Shown one piece after another: positions 51,928 to 60,180 of a DNA stretch of 64,000 nt. Source of the DNA: Fibrobacter sp. (lineage in GTDB: Bacteria; Fibrobacterota; Fibrobacteria; Fibrobacterales; Fibrobacteraceae); assembly GCA_024398965.1 (NCBI GenBank), contig JAKSIF010000002.1, forward strand, positions 124,001 to 188,000. Reading direction: 5' to 3'. The notes under the pieces were generated by a model, which was not told the DNA's origin, did no database searches, and saw only the letters and a list, made by a program, of their open reading frames with translations. The translations under genes and the position numbers were made by a program. Position 1 is the first letter of the stretch. Every line of letters starts with the position of its first letter.

Positions 51928-52295
51928 TATTCAGCCTCCCCTTCTTCTGCGTCAACCGGAACGATTTCTTCGGTAGACTGAGCCATGTCTGCATTGTAAA
52001 CGATTTCGCTCATCGGATAATCAACGAGGGTCATCCAACGGAGAACGTTACCATTCAGCTTGAGAGCTGCTTCCATAGCGGCAACAGTTGCAACTTCTGC
52101 CTTGTAGTAGAAGATTACATAGAAGCCGTGCTGGCGCTTGTTGATAGTATAAGCGAGCTTGCGCTTGCCCCAATCGTCACGACGAACAATTTCGCCGCCC
52201 TTAGTGATGTTAGCGGCGATGGTCTCGATTTCGGCCTTGATGGCGTCGTCAGAGATCATAGCGTCGATGATCACCATAGTTTCGTACTGTCTCAT
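51927..52295 (-). CDS. rpsF: 30S ribosomal protein S6
   Basis: A 122-residue protein. [20 protein letters not shown], the [20 protein letters not shown] strand-turn-strand and [20 protein letters not shown] are typical. An acidic tail ([11 protein letters not shown]) follows. ATG 52295 matches homologues, and AAAGGGAT lies just upstream. A ~65-nt leader with possible S6:S18 binding structure precedes it. Confidence 0.98.
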   Translation of the reverse strand: MRQYETMVIIDAMISDDAIKAEIETIAANITKGGEIVRRDDWGKRKLAYTINKRQHGFYVIFYYKAEVATVAAMEAALKLNGNVLRWMTLVDYPMSEIVYNADMAQSTEEIVPVDAEEGEAE

Positions 52296-52299
52296 AATG

Positions 52300-52369
52300 A
52301 GATCCCTTTGGTCTATCGCCCAGGTTACCACCATTGGCCCCGGGAGGGTTCCGATATAAATCGGTGGCT
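52300..52369 (-). promoter_or_regulatory. possible S6:S18-responsive mRNA leader of rpsF
   Basis: The leader can form a CCGAT / ATCGG hairpin near its 5' end, then a CCC-rich stretch with a CCG motif (CCCTCCCGGGG), and a longer-range CCACC / GGTGG pairing (52363-52367 with 52328-52332) that competes with the first hairpin. Known bacterial rpsF leaders bind the S6:S18 dimer through a CCG motif. The match here is by eye only. Confidence 0.35.
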
Positions 52370-52377
52370 CAAATATA
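52370..52377 (-). promoter_or_regulatory. -7-like promoter element TATATTTG of the rpsF operon
   Basis: Exact TAnnTTTG match about 75 nt before the rpsF ATG. Confidence 0.55.
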
Positions 52378-52421
52378 GAAAAGGACGGCTAGAACGTCAA
52401 ACCTCGGTGCCAAGTCCTAGG

Positions 52422-53339
52422 TTAAATAGCTAGCTGAAAGCCCAGAATTCCGTAGGAAGCCCATTCATTTACGCCTCGGTTAAAGTACCTTTGGGTACCT
52501 ATTTCCAGGGAAATCCAAGCGGAAAGCAGGCTTTTTTTAGCCCAATGACCAATTTCTCGCAAATCAAAGGCAATTCCCGGGATCAGGGACAGCTGCATCG
52601 CCCTGGAGAAGTTGTACTCGTACAGAACATTCCCCGTTACGCCCCAAAAGCGACTTAGCCTATAACCCATGCCGGCACCGATACCCACAGAAAAACCGTC
52701 CAAGGAAAACATCTTCTCGCAATCGGATATCTCAACGCGAAGGGAGTCCAGGTCTTCCTCTTCTTCAAAGTCGTCGTTAGACCAGACCAAGTTATTGTTC
52801 CAGCTGCTCGGCGTATGAACGTGATGGTTCGGAGAGGAACTAGTGTGATTTTTTACCTGATGACGGAATTCAGAAATGCTGGAATTTTCCAAGCCAAAAA
52901 CAGGTTCAATGAACAAATCAAGTTTTTCCCAGGCCTTGTGCAAACGGACATTGAGGCGGTAGCGCTGGTACATAATCATGACCTCGTCGTCCAGGTCTCC
53001 CCCGAAATAGCGGACATCGATACCTCCGCTGATCCAGTCCGTGTAGAAGAACTCCATCTGCGCCTGCCAAACACCCATGCAGTCGCATTCTTCGGTAGGG
53101 TTAAATATTCCGCCGGCAATACCGATGGACAAGCCCTTGCCTGTATAAGCAGTCTGTCGCGGGAGCGGGATGTTCCTGGTGGCAGGAGACTCTGATTTTG
53201 CCTCATCATTCGTCAATGCATCGACCGCAACAACAGCTGCAGTTGATTCCGACGGAGTCAGAACGGCGGACGAATCCGTCGCAGCCTCGGCAGCGAAAGC
53301 ACTCAACGAAAGCATTAATAAAAACAACAGAACAGGCAT
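52422..53339 (-). CDS. predicted outer-membrane beta-barrel protein
   Basis: A 305-residue protein with signal peptide (PVLLFLLMLSLSAFAAEA). A Ser/Thr/Ala-rich stretch (20-60) is followed by barrel-like strands: KGLSIGIAGGIFNPTEECDC, MEFFYTDWISGGIDVRYFGG, YRLNVRLHKAWEKLDLFIEP, GFSVGIGAGMGYRLSRFWGV and WASYGILGFQLAI. The closing residues ISLEIGTQRYFNRGVNEW fit a last strand. A His/Ser/Asn loop (HQVKNHTSSSPNHHVHTPSS) is exposed. Start 53339 gives the complete signal. Function unknown. Confidence 0.55.
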   Translation of the reverse strand: MPVLLFLLMLSLSAFAAEAATDSSAVLTPSESTAAVVAVDALTNDEAKSESPATRNIPLPRQTAYTGKGLSIGIAGGIFNPTEECDCMGVWQAQMEFFYTDWISGGIDVRYFGGDLDDEVMIMYQRYRLNVRLHKAWEKLDLFIEPVFGLENSSISEFRHQVKNHTSSSPNHHVHTPSSWNNNLVWSNDDFEEEEDLDSLRVEISDCEKMFSLDGFSVGIGAGMGYRLSRFWGVTGNVLYEYNFSRAMQLSLIPGIAFDLREIGHWAKKSLLSAWISLEIGTQRYFNRGVNEWASYGILGFQLAI

Positions 53340-53356
53340 TCTGGAATAATTATAAC

Positions 53357-53382
53357 AAAAGCCCTCGGGGTTAGCCAAGAGC
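53357..53382 (-). terminator. terminator-like hairpin after the lipoprotein gene 53408-54406
   Basis: GCTCTTGGCTAACCCCGAGGGCTTTT on the minus strand. The segment, with its flank ATTTTACAATCG, is nearly identical to the trpS terminator region at 54450-54490. Confidence 0.6.
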
Positions 53383-53407
53383 GATTGTAAAATAAAGAGA
53401 ACAGGGA

Positions 53408-54406
53408 TTACTTTTCCGAATACTTCAAGAGAACAACAATAGAATCCGTTTCAAAGGAACTTTGCTCACCTATGCCGTAGGTTGCAAGCCAAACAAAATC
53501 TTTCTTATAAGCAAAACCAACCACAGCTTCATCGAAAAAGGCATCCAACGAATCCTTTACTTGAGAACGACGAACATAATCATCCACAATCCACAAGTCA
53601 TCCACAATCGCCTTACGATCCAACGAGAGTTTCTTACAAGGAACGCTCCCATTTTTTACAGGATGATACTCACTTACCACCAGTGAAACGGAATCGGATA
53701 TACAGGTTTCCCTGCTTGGAGTTTGCATGCACATTTCTTCTCCCGAAAGATACACCCCATAACCAGATTCATTTATATAATCGCTGCAAAACTTATCCCA
53801 TTCTTTTTTTCCAACACTTCCCTGGCAACATTTATAGGACGAGTCATAGGCTACACTATCGACACTATATTCAAAGCACGTTTCCAACAAGCTTCCATCA
53901 TCAGACACCGTCGTATCATTCGCCCACACGTACGCATCTAACCGAACCCCCTCGTCATAAGTAGAAATTTTAAAAGACTCATTTTCCTTGACTACGGCAT
54001 TTAGATAAGGAGTCATATCCACATCGTAGGATTTCGTCACGCCATCTTCGTCCAGCAAGTCAAAACGCAAATGATGATCTTCATCCAAAGGAATTTTCGC
54101 AGTCCATGGTCCCGAACATTGACCCCAAAAGTCACGACAATGGGTTTCTACATCGTCTCCATCGTGATGAACTTTCGATGGGCACAACACAACGGAATCA
54201 ACAACAGATATATCACGATTGCGGTAGCAGTCGCTATATGTCACGGCGACGCTGTCTAATTTTCCAGAGACGTCTACTGAAACTTCCAAAACCGATGGAC
54301 GATGCACGGCCTTTGTAACCGCATGGAGATCCACATAGCCACCATCATGTAAATCACAAGCCCAGACCAGCAAAGAAATAAGAATTGTAAAAACTAACCC
54401 ACGCAT
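53408..54406 (-). CDS. lipoprotein of unknown function, AT-richer than neighbours
   Basis: A 332-residue protein. MRGLVFTILISLLVWAC is a lipoprotein signal with lipobox LVWAC. The mature part is rich in Asp, Ser, Val and Tyr and has about 13 cysteines (for example VDSVVLCPSKVHHDGDDVET, HCRDFWGQC, YKCCQG), so it is likely a disulfide-bonded surface protein. No known motif was seen. Base composition and codon use are AT-richer than the adjacent ribosomal and trpS genes, which suggests lineage-specific or acquired origin. TATATTCA lies 12 nt before the ATG. Confidence 0.6.
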   Translation of the reverse strand: MRGLVFTILISLLVWACDLHDGGYVDLHAVTKAVHRPSVLEVSVDVSGKLDSVAVTYSDCYRNRDISVVDSVVLCPSKVHHDGDDVETHCRDFWGQCSGPWTAKIPLDEDHHLRFDLLDEDGVTKSYDVDMTPYLNAVVKENESFKISTYDEGVRLDAYVWANDTTVSDDGSLLETCFEYSVDSVAYDSSYKCCQGSVGKKEWDKFCSDYINESGYGVYLSGEEMCMQTPSRETCISDSVSLVVSEYHPVKNGSVPCKKLSLDRKAIVDDLWIVDDYVRRSQVKDSLDAFFDEAVVGFAYKKDFVWLATYGIGEQSSFETDSIVVLLKYSEK

Positions 54407-54410
54407 ATCT

Positions 54411-54418
54411 TGAATATA
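54411..54418 (-). promoter_or_regulatory. -7-like element TATATTCA
   Basis: It lies 12 nt before the ATG of the lipoprotein gene 53408-54406. Confidence 0.35.
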
Positions 54419-54449
54419 AACATTTTTTTGACGAATGCAACTTCTCACA

Positions 54450-54478
54450 AAAAAAGCCCTCGGCATTAACCGAGGGCG
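54450..54478 (-). terminator. terminator downstream of trpS
   Basis: CGCCCTCGG / CCGAGGGC hairpin with a TTAATG loop followed by TTTTTTT on the minus strand. About 240 bp separate it from the trpS stop, with a dispersed repeat in between. Confidence 0.75.
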
Positions 54479-54503
54479 ATTGTAAAATGTTTTTGGAATT
54501 GTT

Positions 54504-54586
54504 AGATCCTGCTCCTTCGAACCTAAGAATTGTAGGGCAACAAGTTGCCGACAATTCTATATCGTCGCTTCGCTCCTCAGGATGAC
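54504..54586 (-). repeat. intergenic copy of the dispersed palindromic repeat
   Basis: Read on the minus strand it begins GTCATCCTGAGGAGCGAAGC and ends TTAGGTTCGAAGGAGCAGGA, like the copy inside the HAD phosphatase gene. Its central hairpin is AGAATTGTCGGCAAC / TTGCCCTACAATTCT, different in sequence but equivalent in structure. An unrelated hairpin, CGGCTCATATTAATGAGCCG, lies 50 bp further on. Confidence 0.85.
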
Positions 54587-54714
54587 GCAGGAAGGTTCAA
54601 GGAGATGACGCGCAGGGACTACGTGAGCTACAAGCGGCTCATATTAATGAGCCGTGGTAGCGAGAGTGAGTGAAGAACAGGAGGTTTTTCACCCCACGTA
54701 CTGAACGAACGGTC

Positions 54715-55710
54715 TTAGTAAGTACCCAGGAGTTCGCGGACCTTGTCCATCATAGCCTTGGACTTGACGCGGGCCTTTTCCTTACCGTAGGCGAGAATCT
54801 TGTCGATTTCTTCGGTGTGGGCCAGAAGGTCGAAGTACTTTTCGCGGGCGGCGCCCAGGTGTTCTTCAAGAACGTTCTGCAGTTCCTGCTTGGCGTGGCC
54901 CCAGCCCATGCCGCCAGCGCGGTAGCGGGCAGCCAGAGCTTCGGTCTGTTCGGTCGTTGCGAACAGCTTGTACAGCTTGAACACGTTGCAGGTATCCGGA
55001 TCCTTAGGTTCTTCGATGCCCTGGGAGTTGGTAACGATTTTGCCCAGGCGCTTCTTCAAAGCCTTGGAATCCAGGAAGATGTCGATGTAGTTGTCGTAGG
55101 ACTTGCTCATCTTGCGACCGTCGAGGCCCGGAATCACGCCGGTGGATTCCTGGAAAACCGGTTCAGGAACGGTGAACACATCCTGACCAAAATGCTTGTT
55201 GAACTTGATGGCGATATCGCGGGCAAATTCCACATGCTGCTTCTGGTCCTTACCGACGGGAACGATGTCGGCATTGAACATGAGGATGTCTGCATCCATC
55301 AAGCAAGGATAGCAGTAAAGACCCATGTTCACGTTGGCGTCAACATCTTCGCCGGCGGCTTCGTTCTTTGCCACCTTGTCCTTGTAGGCGTGGGCGCGGT
55401 TCATGAAACCCTTGGGAGTAAAGCAGCTGAGAGCCCAGCTCAATTCAAAGATTTCAGGAATGTCGCTCTGCTTGTAGAACAGGGTTTCTTCCGGATTCAG
55501 GCCCAGGGCAAGCCAGGTGGCTGCGACCTTGTAGATGTTGTCGCGCATTTCTGCACCGTTCTGCACGGTAGTCAGGGCGTGATAGTCTGCAATGAAGTAA
55601 ACTGCATCGTAGGTCTTGGTGAGTTCAAGAGCCGGGCGGATAGCGCCCACATAGTTGCCGAGGTGCGGAGTGCCCGTCGGCTTGATACCGGTAAGAGAAA
55701 TCTTTTTCAT
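54715..55710 (-). CDS. trpS: tryptophanyl-tRNA synthetase
   Basis: A 331-residue class Ic synthetase that charges tRNA-Trp. The HIGH-type box is TGIKPTGTPHLGNYVGAIRP (residues about 7-26), and the KMSKS loop is GLDGRKMSKSYDNYI. The dimer and Trp-pocket motifs (YFIADYHALT, DILMFNADIVPVGKDQKQHV) are present. TAAATTTA lies 13 nt before the ATG without a ribosome site. Normal length, complete. Confidence 0.97.
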   Translation of the reverse strand: MKKISLTGIKPTGTPHLGNYVGAIRPALELTKTYDAVYFIADYHALTTVQNGAEMRDNIYKVAATWLALGLNPEETLFYKQSDIPEIFELSWALSCFTPKGFMNRAHAYKDKVAKNEAAGEDVDANVNMGLYCYPCLMDADILMFNADIVPVGKDQKQHVEFARDIAIKFNKHFGQDVFTVPEPVFQESTGVIPGLDGRKMSKSYDNYIDIFLDSKALKKRLGKIVTNSQGIEEPKDPDTCNVFKLYKLFATTEQTEALAARYRAGGMGWGHAKQELQNVLEEHLGAAREKYFDLLAHTEEIDKILAYGKEKARVKSKAMMDKVRELLGTY

Positions 55711-55715
55711 GTGCG

Positions 55716-55723
55716 TAAATTTA
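55716..55723 (-). promoter_or_regulatory. -7-like element TAAATTTA of trpS
   Basis: It lies 13 nt before the trpS ATG. Confidence 0.4.
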
Positions 55724-55782
55724 GTAATTCCAAATTATTCCTTTGAAATAATGGCCAAATGTTTTATTACATTTTCCGTCAA

Positions 55783-56943
55783 ATGATGCAAGACGAAAAG
55801 TACATACTGGTCGATAGCGAAGAATCCTTGGCAAGTTTGCTGCAGGATCTTGAAAACTACGACATGGCCGCGGTAGATACCGAAGCCGATTCCATGTACC
55901 ATTATACGGCTCGTCTCTGTCTCATCCAGATTACCATTGGCGACCACCACTACATTGTGGACCCCCTTTGCGGACTGGATCTTCAGCCCCTGTTCAACGC
56001 CCGCGCCATGCAGGTCTTGATTTTCCACGGGGCAGATTACGATTTACGATTGCTCTGGCAAACCTACGGATTTGCCCCTAAGCAGATTTTTGACACCATG
56101 CTTGCCGCCAAGATTTTGGGCGAACCCCACCTTGGCCTTGCAGACCTGGTTCGCGAATACTTCGGCGACGAACTGAAGAAGGAAAACCAGCGCGCAGACT
56201 GGACCATTAGGCCCCTGCCCCTGGAAATGTGCGAATACGCCATTCACGACACCTTCTACCTTCACGAACTTTGCGCCATCCTAGCAGAAAAGCTCCAGGC
56301 TGCCGGACGCATGAGCTGGCTTATCGAGCAATGTGAAGCCCTTATCGAACACGCCAAGAACCCGGCTCCGGCCAAGAAGGACCCTTGGCGTATTACAGGC
56401 AGTTCCATTTTCAGCCCCTGCTCCTTGAACATCCTGAAGTTCCTTTGGGAATGGCGCGAGAAACAGGCCGAAGAACTGGACCGTCCGCCCTACAAGGTGA
56501 TGCCCGCAGACTTGATGCTGGCCATAGTCCGACACGCCCAGCAGACCTATCCCGAAGTATTGCTGGACCATCTGCCCAAGCTGCCTCGCAATTTCAAGGA
56601 CGAACGCCTGGAATCCTTCGTCAACATGATGAAGTCCGCCATGGCTGTTCCAGAAAGTGACTGGCCGGAACGTTTGCCCAAGGCACCTCCCCCGCCGATC
56701 ATTCCCAACTCCGACCTGCTGTCGGTATTGAAGACTTGGCGCGACGAAAAGGCCGAGGCACTTAAGCTCGACGCGTCCCTTCTGGCAAACAAGGCCCAGC
56801 TGATCTGGCTTGCTGCACCGGGAAAAATCCCTTGGGAAACCCGTTACGACGAAGCCCACCTGATGAACTGGCAGAAACAGATCTGGACCGAGATCCTGCA
56901 GGAAAAACTTCCTACGGCAAAACGTGTGGGAGACCCGGACTAG
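55783..56943 (+). CDS. rnd: ribonuclease D
   Basis: A 386-residue 3'-5' exoribonuclease that trims tRNA 3' ends. The DEDDy exonuclease motifs are Exo I AAVDTEADSMY, Exo II IFHGADYDLRLLW and Exo III CEYAIHDTFYLHEL, with the essential Tyr and Asp. Two HRDC-type helical regions follow (about 208-285, FLWEWREKQAEELDRPPYKV, and 310-370, LKTWRDEKAEALKLDASLLA). A 3' exonuclease fits the lack of encoded CCA on the three tRNAs here. The start is uncertain: ATG 55759, 55783 and 55786 are in frame, and none has a clear ribosome site. Confidence 0.92.
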   Translation: MMQDEKYILVDSEESLASLLQDLENYDMAAVDTEADSMYHYTARLCLIQITIGDHHYIVDPLCGLDLQPLFNARAMQVLIFHGADYDLRLLWQTYGFAPKQIFDTMLAAKILGEPHLGLADLVREYFGDELKKENQRADWTIRPLPLEMCEYAIHDTFYLHELCAILAEKLQAAGRMSWLIEQCEALIEHAKNPAPAKKDPWRITGSSIFSPCSLNILKFLWEWREKQAEELDRPPYKVMPADLMLAIVRHAQQTYPEVLLDHLPKLPRNFKDERLESFVNMMKSAMAVPESDWPERLPKAPPPPIIPNSDLLSVLKTWRDEKAEALKLDASLLANKAQLIWLAAPGKIPWETRYDEAHLMNWQKQIWTEILQEKLPTAKRVGDPD

Positions 56944-56996
56944 GTTCCAACAATTCACCTTTATCGACCGCCGGCTAAGATTCGCCCGCATTCATT

Positions 56997-57581
56997 ATGG
57001 AATACATTTTTCCCATAGCACTTATCATCCTGGTGATCCTTTCGAAATCCATGTTCGGAAAGGTTTTCAAGAATCACGAGGAAGGGGACGAGCTCATTAA
57101 GAATCCCTGGTTCGAGATTCACGCCATCCCGGGCTATACGGAATCACGAGCCATTGCAGCCTTCTACCCCCTGAAGGGCGAACCCAACATCATGCCCATC
57201 CTGGAACAGCTCTGCGAAGAAGGTCGCTTGCTGCTACCCAAGGTAACCGGTCCCACCACCATGGAATTCTACCCCATCAAAAGCTTGAGAAAAGATTTGG
57301 TAAAGGGGAACTTTGGAATCATGGAACCTCGTGAAGGACTGGAACCGTACAAGGGCGAAAAAGGCGAGATCGAAGTTTTTCTTGTTCCCGGAACAAAGTT
57401 CAACATGACCGGCGAACGCAAAGGACACGGTAAGGGATACTACGACAGATTCCTTGCCAACTACCCTGAGGCTTACAAGGCAGGCATTGCAAGTCCAAAG
57501 CAGATTAGCAAGGAACCCTTGGAGCAAAAGGAAACCGACATTAAAATGAACCAGGTCATTGTCTGCAGGGCCAAAGCTTAA
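56997..57581 (+). CDS. 5-formyltetrahydrofolate cyclo-ligase-like protein with N-terminal membrane helix
   Basis: A 194-residue protein of the 5-FCL/MTHFS superfamily, which converts 5-formyl-THF to methenyl-THF using ATP. The C-terminal signature is complete: VPGTKFNMTGERKGHGKGYY and DRFLANYPEAYKAGI. The segment YPLKGEPNIMPILEQLCEEG matches the folate site region. The N-terminus, however, is a hydrophobic helix (IFPIALIILVILSKSMFGKV) instead of the usual Lys/Arg-rich ATP-binding helix. Either the protein is membrane-anchored or its start and N-terminal domain have diverged. It is followed 14 bp later by the RNA methyltransferase gene. Confidence 0.8.
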   Translation: MEYIFPIALIILVILSKSMFGKVFKNHEEGDELIKNPWFEIHAIPGYTESRAIAAFYPLKGEPNIMPILEQLCEEGRLLLPKVTGPTTMEFYPIKSLRKDLVKGNFGIMEPREGLEPYKGEKGEIEVFLVPGTKFNMTGERKGHGKGYYDRFLANYPEAYKAGIASPKQISKEPLEQKETDIKMNQVIVCRAKA

Positions 57582-57595
57582 AAGAGGAATACAAA

Positions 57596-58570
57596 ATGGC
57601 ATTTGATAGAGACAACAATTTTGGCGGCGACCAGAGAAACTTTGGAGAACGTCGCGAAGGATTTGGCGGAGACCGCCGTCGTAGCTTTGGCCGTGGCCCT
57701 CGCCAGAATTTCCGCGTTCGCGAAGATAACGAGTTCCGCCCGAAGCCCCGCTTTGAACAGAAGCCGCAGGACACTGCCCGCGCCTATCAAGACGGCATCA
57801 TTCCCGCAGTAGGTGACGCAGACGCCGCTCCTCAGGTTGCCGTGGGCGGCATCAAGGAAGTAACCGAACTTCTGACCAAGAGTCCCATGCAGGTTCACCG
57901 CGTGCTCTTTATGCACCAGTCCGGAAACCCCAAGCTCTACGAACTGCAGAAGCTGGCCAAGCGCGCCCACGTTCACGTGCAGCAGGTGGACTCCAAGATC
58001 CTGAACAGCTACGCCACCCCGAATCACGGTGTAGTAGCCCTCATGAACGAAAAGGAACTGCTGGTCTGGGAAGACGTCCGTGAAGAATTCTTTAACGCCA
58101 TCGACAAGGGCGAGCGCAAGCTGGTTGCCGTTGCCACCAACATCGAAGACCCGCGCAATCTGGGCGCTTGCATCCGTAGTAGTCTTGCTTTGGGCGTAGA
58201 TATCTTGCTGCTACCCGCCAAGGGAATGTGCGGCATCACTCCCAGTGTGGCCCGCACCAGTGCCGGCGCCCTGGACAAGATGCGCATCTGCCGCCCCAAC
58301 AATCTAGAAGCAGCCATCGGTGAATTGAAGATGGCCGGCTATCAGGTTCTCGGCCTGGACGCCGATACCGAGACCAACCTGGCAGACTTCAAGTTCGCCG
58401 ACCAAGCCGTCATCGCCGTAGGTGGCGAAGACGTCGGTCTCCCGCCCTTCATCAAGAAGCAGTGCGACGCAATCCTCCGCATCCCCATGATGCCCGAGGC
58501 CCACTCCTACAATGCATCCGTGGCCCTCTCCCTGGGGCTCTACGAATACGCCCGCCTGCGTATAAAGTAA
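57596..58570 (+). CDS. TrmH/SpoU-family rRNA 2'-O-methyltransferase (RlmB-like)
   Basis: A 324-residue SPOUT methyltransferase. The first ~55 residues are Arg/Gly/Phe-rich and disordered (DNNFGGDQRNFGERREGFGG), a likely RNA-binding tail. Residues 75-150 are the L30e-like substrate-binding domain (LLTKSPMQVHRVLFMHQSGN). Residues 160-324 are the SPOUT domain with motif I IEDPRNLGACIRSSLALGVD, motif II IAVGGEDVGLPP and motif III IPMMPEAHSYNASVALSLGL. The knot and SAM-binding residues are intact. The target could be G2251 of 23S rRNA as in RlmB, which sequence alone cannot prove. AGAGGA precedes the ATG. Confidence 0.9.
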   Translation: MAFDRDNNFGGDQRNFGERREGFGGDRRRSFGRGPRQNFRVREDNEFRPKPRFEQKPQDTARAYQDGIIPAVGDADAAPQVAVGGIKEVTELLTKSPMQVHRVLFMHQSGNPKLYELQKLAKRAHVHVQQVDSKILNSYATPNHGVVALMNEKELLVWEDVREEFFNAIDKGERKLVAVATNIEDPRNLGACIRSSLALGVDILLLPAKGMCGITPSVARTSAGALDKMRICRPNNLEAAIGELKMAGYQVLGLDADTETNLADFKFADQAVIAVGGEDVGLPPFIKKQCDAILRIPMMPEAHSYNASVALSLGLYEYARLRIK

Positions 58571-58627
58571 TCAGAGCGTTCAACAGGCTGCAGCATATTC
58601 AAGACAGCCCGCTGCGGCATTACAACC

Positions 58628-58665
58628 GCGACGTTCCGCGATGCAAGCGACGTTCCGCAATGCAA
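58628..58665. repeat. two tandem 19-bp repeats
   Basis: GCGACGTTCCGCGATGCAA is followed directly by GCGACGTTCCGCAATGCAA, one mismatch. They lie between the methyltransferase stop and the terminator. Confidence 0.8.
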
Positions 58666-58700
58666 AAAAAAGACTCCGCGAAAAACGCGGAGCCTTTTTT
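58664..58700. terminator. bidirectional terminator between the methyltransferase gene and gltD
   Basis: AGACTCCGCG / CGCGGAGCC hairpin with an AAAAA loop, A-run before and T-run after. Confidence 0.85.
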
Positions 58701-58719
58701 ATAACCTTTGTTATCCGGA

Positions 58720-60180
58720 TTAGCCCATCAAGGCCTTATGGATAGCGGCAGCAGCCTGGCGGCCGGTCTTCATAGCCAGCACAACAGTCTGAGGACCGTG
58801 GAAAGCATCGCCACCGACGAAGACGTTCTTCACGGTAGTTTCTGCAGTTTCGGGATCCTTCACCACGAAGGTGCCGTTACGGTTGGTTTCCAGAGCCGGA
58901 GTGGTATCCTTCAGTTCGGAAGAAACCTTGCTACCGATGGCGAGAACAACGGTATCGCAATCGATGACATCCTGTTCGCCTTCGACCTTGACCGGCTTGG
59001 GACGGCCGTTTTCATCGGGTTCGCCGAGAACGAACTTATCCAGCTTAGCCTGAGCTACGCGACCATCGGCACCGCCGACGAATTCGGAAGGATTACGGAG
59101 TTCCATCAGTTCCACACCTTCTTCTGCAGCTTCCTTAAGTTCGGCACGGCAGGCAGGCATCTGATCCTTGGTACGGCGATAAACGATACGGACCTTTTCT
59201 GCACCAAGACGGAATGCCATGCGGGCAGCGTCCATAGCCACGTTACCGCCACCTACGACAACAACGTTCTTGCCGGATTCGATAGCTTCGCCGCGGTTTG
59301 CCTTGCGCAGGTATTCGTCGGCAGCATAGACGCACTTCAGGTCTTCGCCCGGAACGCCTGTCTTGAGAGCCAAGCCTGCACCGTTACCAATGAACACTGC
59401 GTCATAGCCCTGCTTCAAAAGTTCATCAACAGAAACATCCTTACCGACGGTGACGCCAGTACGGACTTCGATACCCATCATAGGCAGGATGGAGTATTCA
59501 TAGTCGACCAGCTTCTTGGGCAGACGGAATTCAGGAATACCGTAGCGGAGCACGCCACCCAACTTGTCGTAGGATTCAAAAATGGTCACATCGTGGCCCT
59601 GTGCACGCAGGTCCACAGCGGCGCTAAAGCCTGCAGGACCAGAACCGATAACAGCAACACGCTTGCCAGTTGCAGCAGCAACAGGAACAGGCTTCTTGCC
59701 GCCAAGATGTTCACGTTCGTAGTCGGCGCAGAAACGTTCCAGCTTGCCCATCTTGATACCCTTGTTAGGATCCTTGAGGGTCTTGGTCAAAGCGCAGTTG
59801 GCTTCGCACTGACGTTCGTGGGGGCAGACGCGGCTGCAGATAGAAATCAAAAGGGATGCGCTACGGAGAATTTCGACGGCACCGGCAACATCGTCGGCAG
59901 CCAGCAATTCCAGGTACTGAGGAATGGGCATGCCAATGGGGCAAGCAGCAGAACAGAACGGCTTCTTACACTTCATGCAACGGCTTGCTTCCACACGAGC
60001 CTGGGTCTTGGTAAAGCCCATGTTGTCTTCTTCCATAGTGGTGCGGCGGGCCATGGGGTCCACTTCACCCACATACTGGGGCTGGATAGCCAACTTGTCC
60101 TTCAGGGTCAAGGTCGGCAGAGCAAGAATGCGGTCCAGTTCAGCCTGGGCAGCGCGATCAAGTTCAGCAGAATCAAGCAT
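58720..60180 (-). CDS. gltD: glutamate synthase small subunit / NADPH-dependent FAD-FeS oxidoreductase
   Basis: A 486-residue flavoprotein that passes electrons from NAD(P)H to the large subunit in ammonia assimilation. The N-terminal Fe-S domain has the motif CMKCKKPFCSAACP with a second cysteine group CSRVCPHERQCEANC. The FAD site is VIGSGPAGFSAAVDLRAQGH, and the NAD(P)H site is VVVGGGNVAMDAARMAFRLG. It ends VFVGGDAFHGPQTVVLAMKT with the flavin-binding GD. The large subunit gltB is not in the window, so it may work with a distant GltB or with another acceptor as in the SudA/NfnB-type relatives. ATG 60180 has GTAGGA upstream. Confidence 0.93.
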   Translation of the reverse strand: MLDSAELDRAAQAELDRILALPTLTLKDKLAIQPQYVGEVDPMARRTTMEEDNMGFTKTQARVEASRCMKCKKPFCSAACPIGMPIPQYLELLAADDVAGAVEILRSASLLISICSRVCPHERQCEANCALTKTLKDPNKGIKMGKLERFCADYEREHLGGKKPVPVAAATGKRVAVIGSGPAGFSAAVDLRAQGHDVTIFESYDKLGGVLRYGIPEFRLPKKLVDYEYSILPMMGIEVRTGVTVGKDVSVDELLKQGYDAVFIGNGAGLALKTGVPGEDLKCVYAADEYLRKANRGEAIESGKNVVVVGGGNVAMDAARMAFRLGAEKVRIVYRRTKDQMPACRAELKEAAEEGVELMELRNPSEFVGGADGRVAQAKLDKFVLGEPDENGRPKPVKVEGEQDVIDCDTVVLAIGSKVSSELKDTTPALETNRNGTFVVKDPETAETTVKNVFVGGDAFHGPQTVVLAMKTGRQAAAAIHKALMG

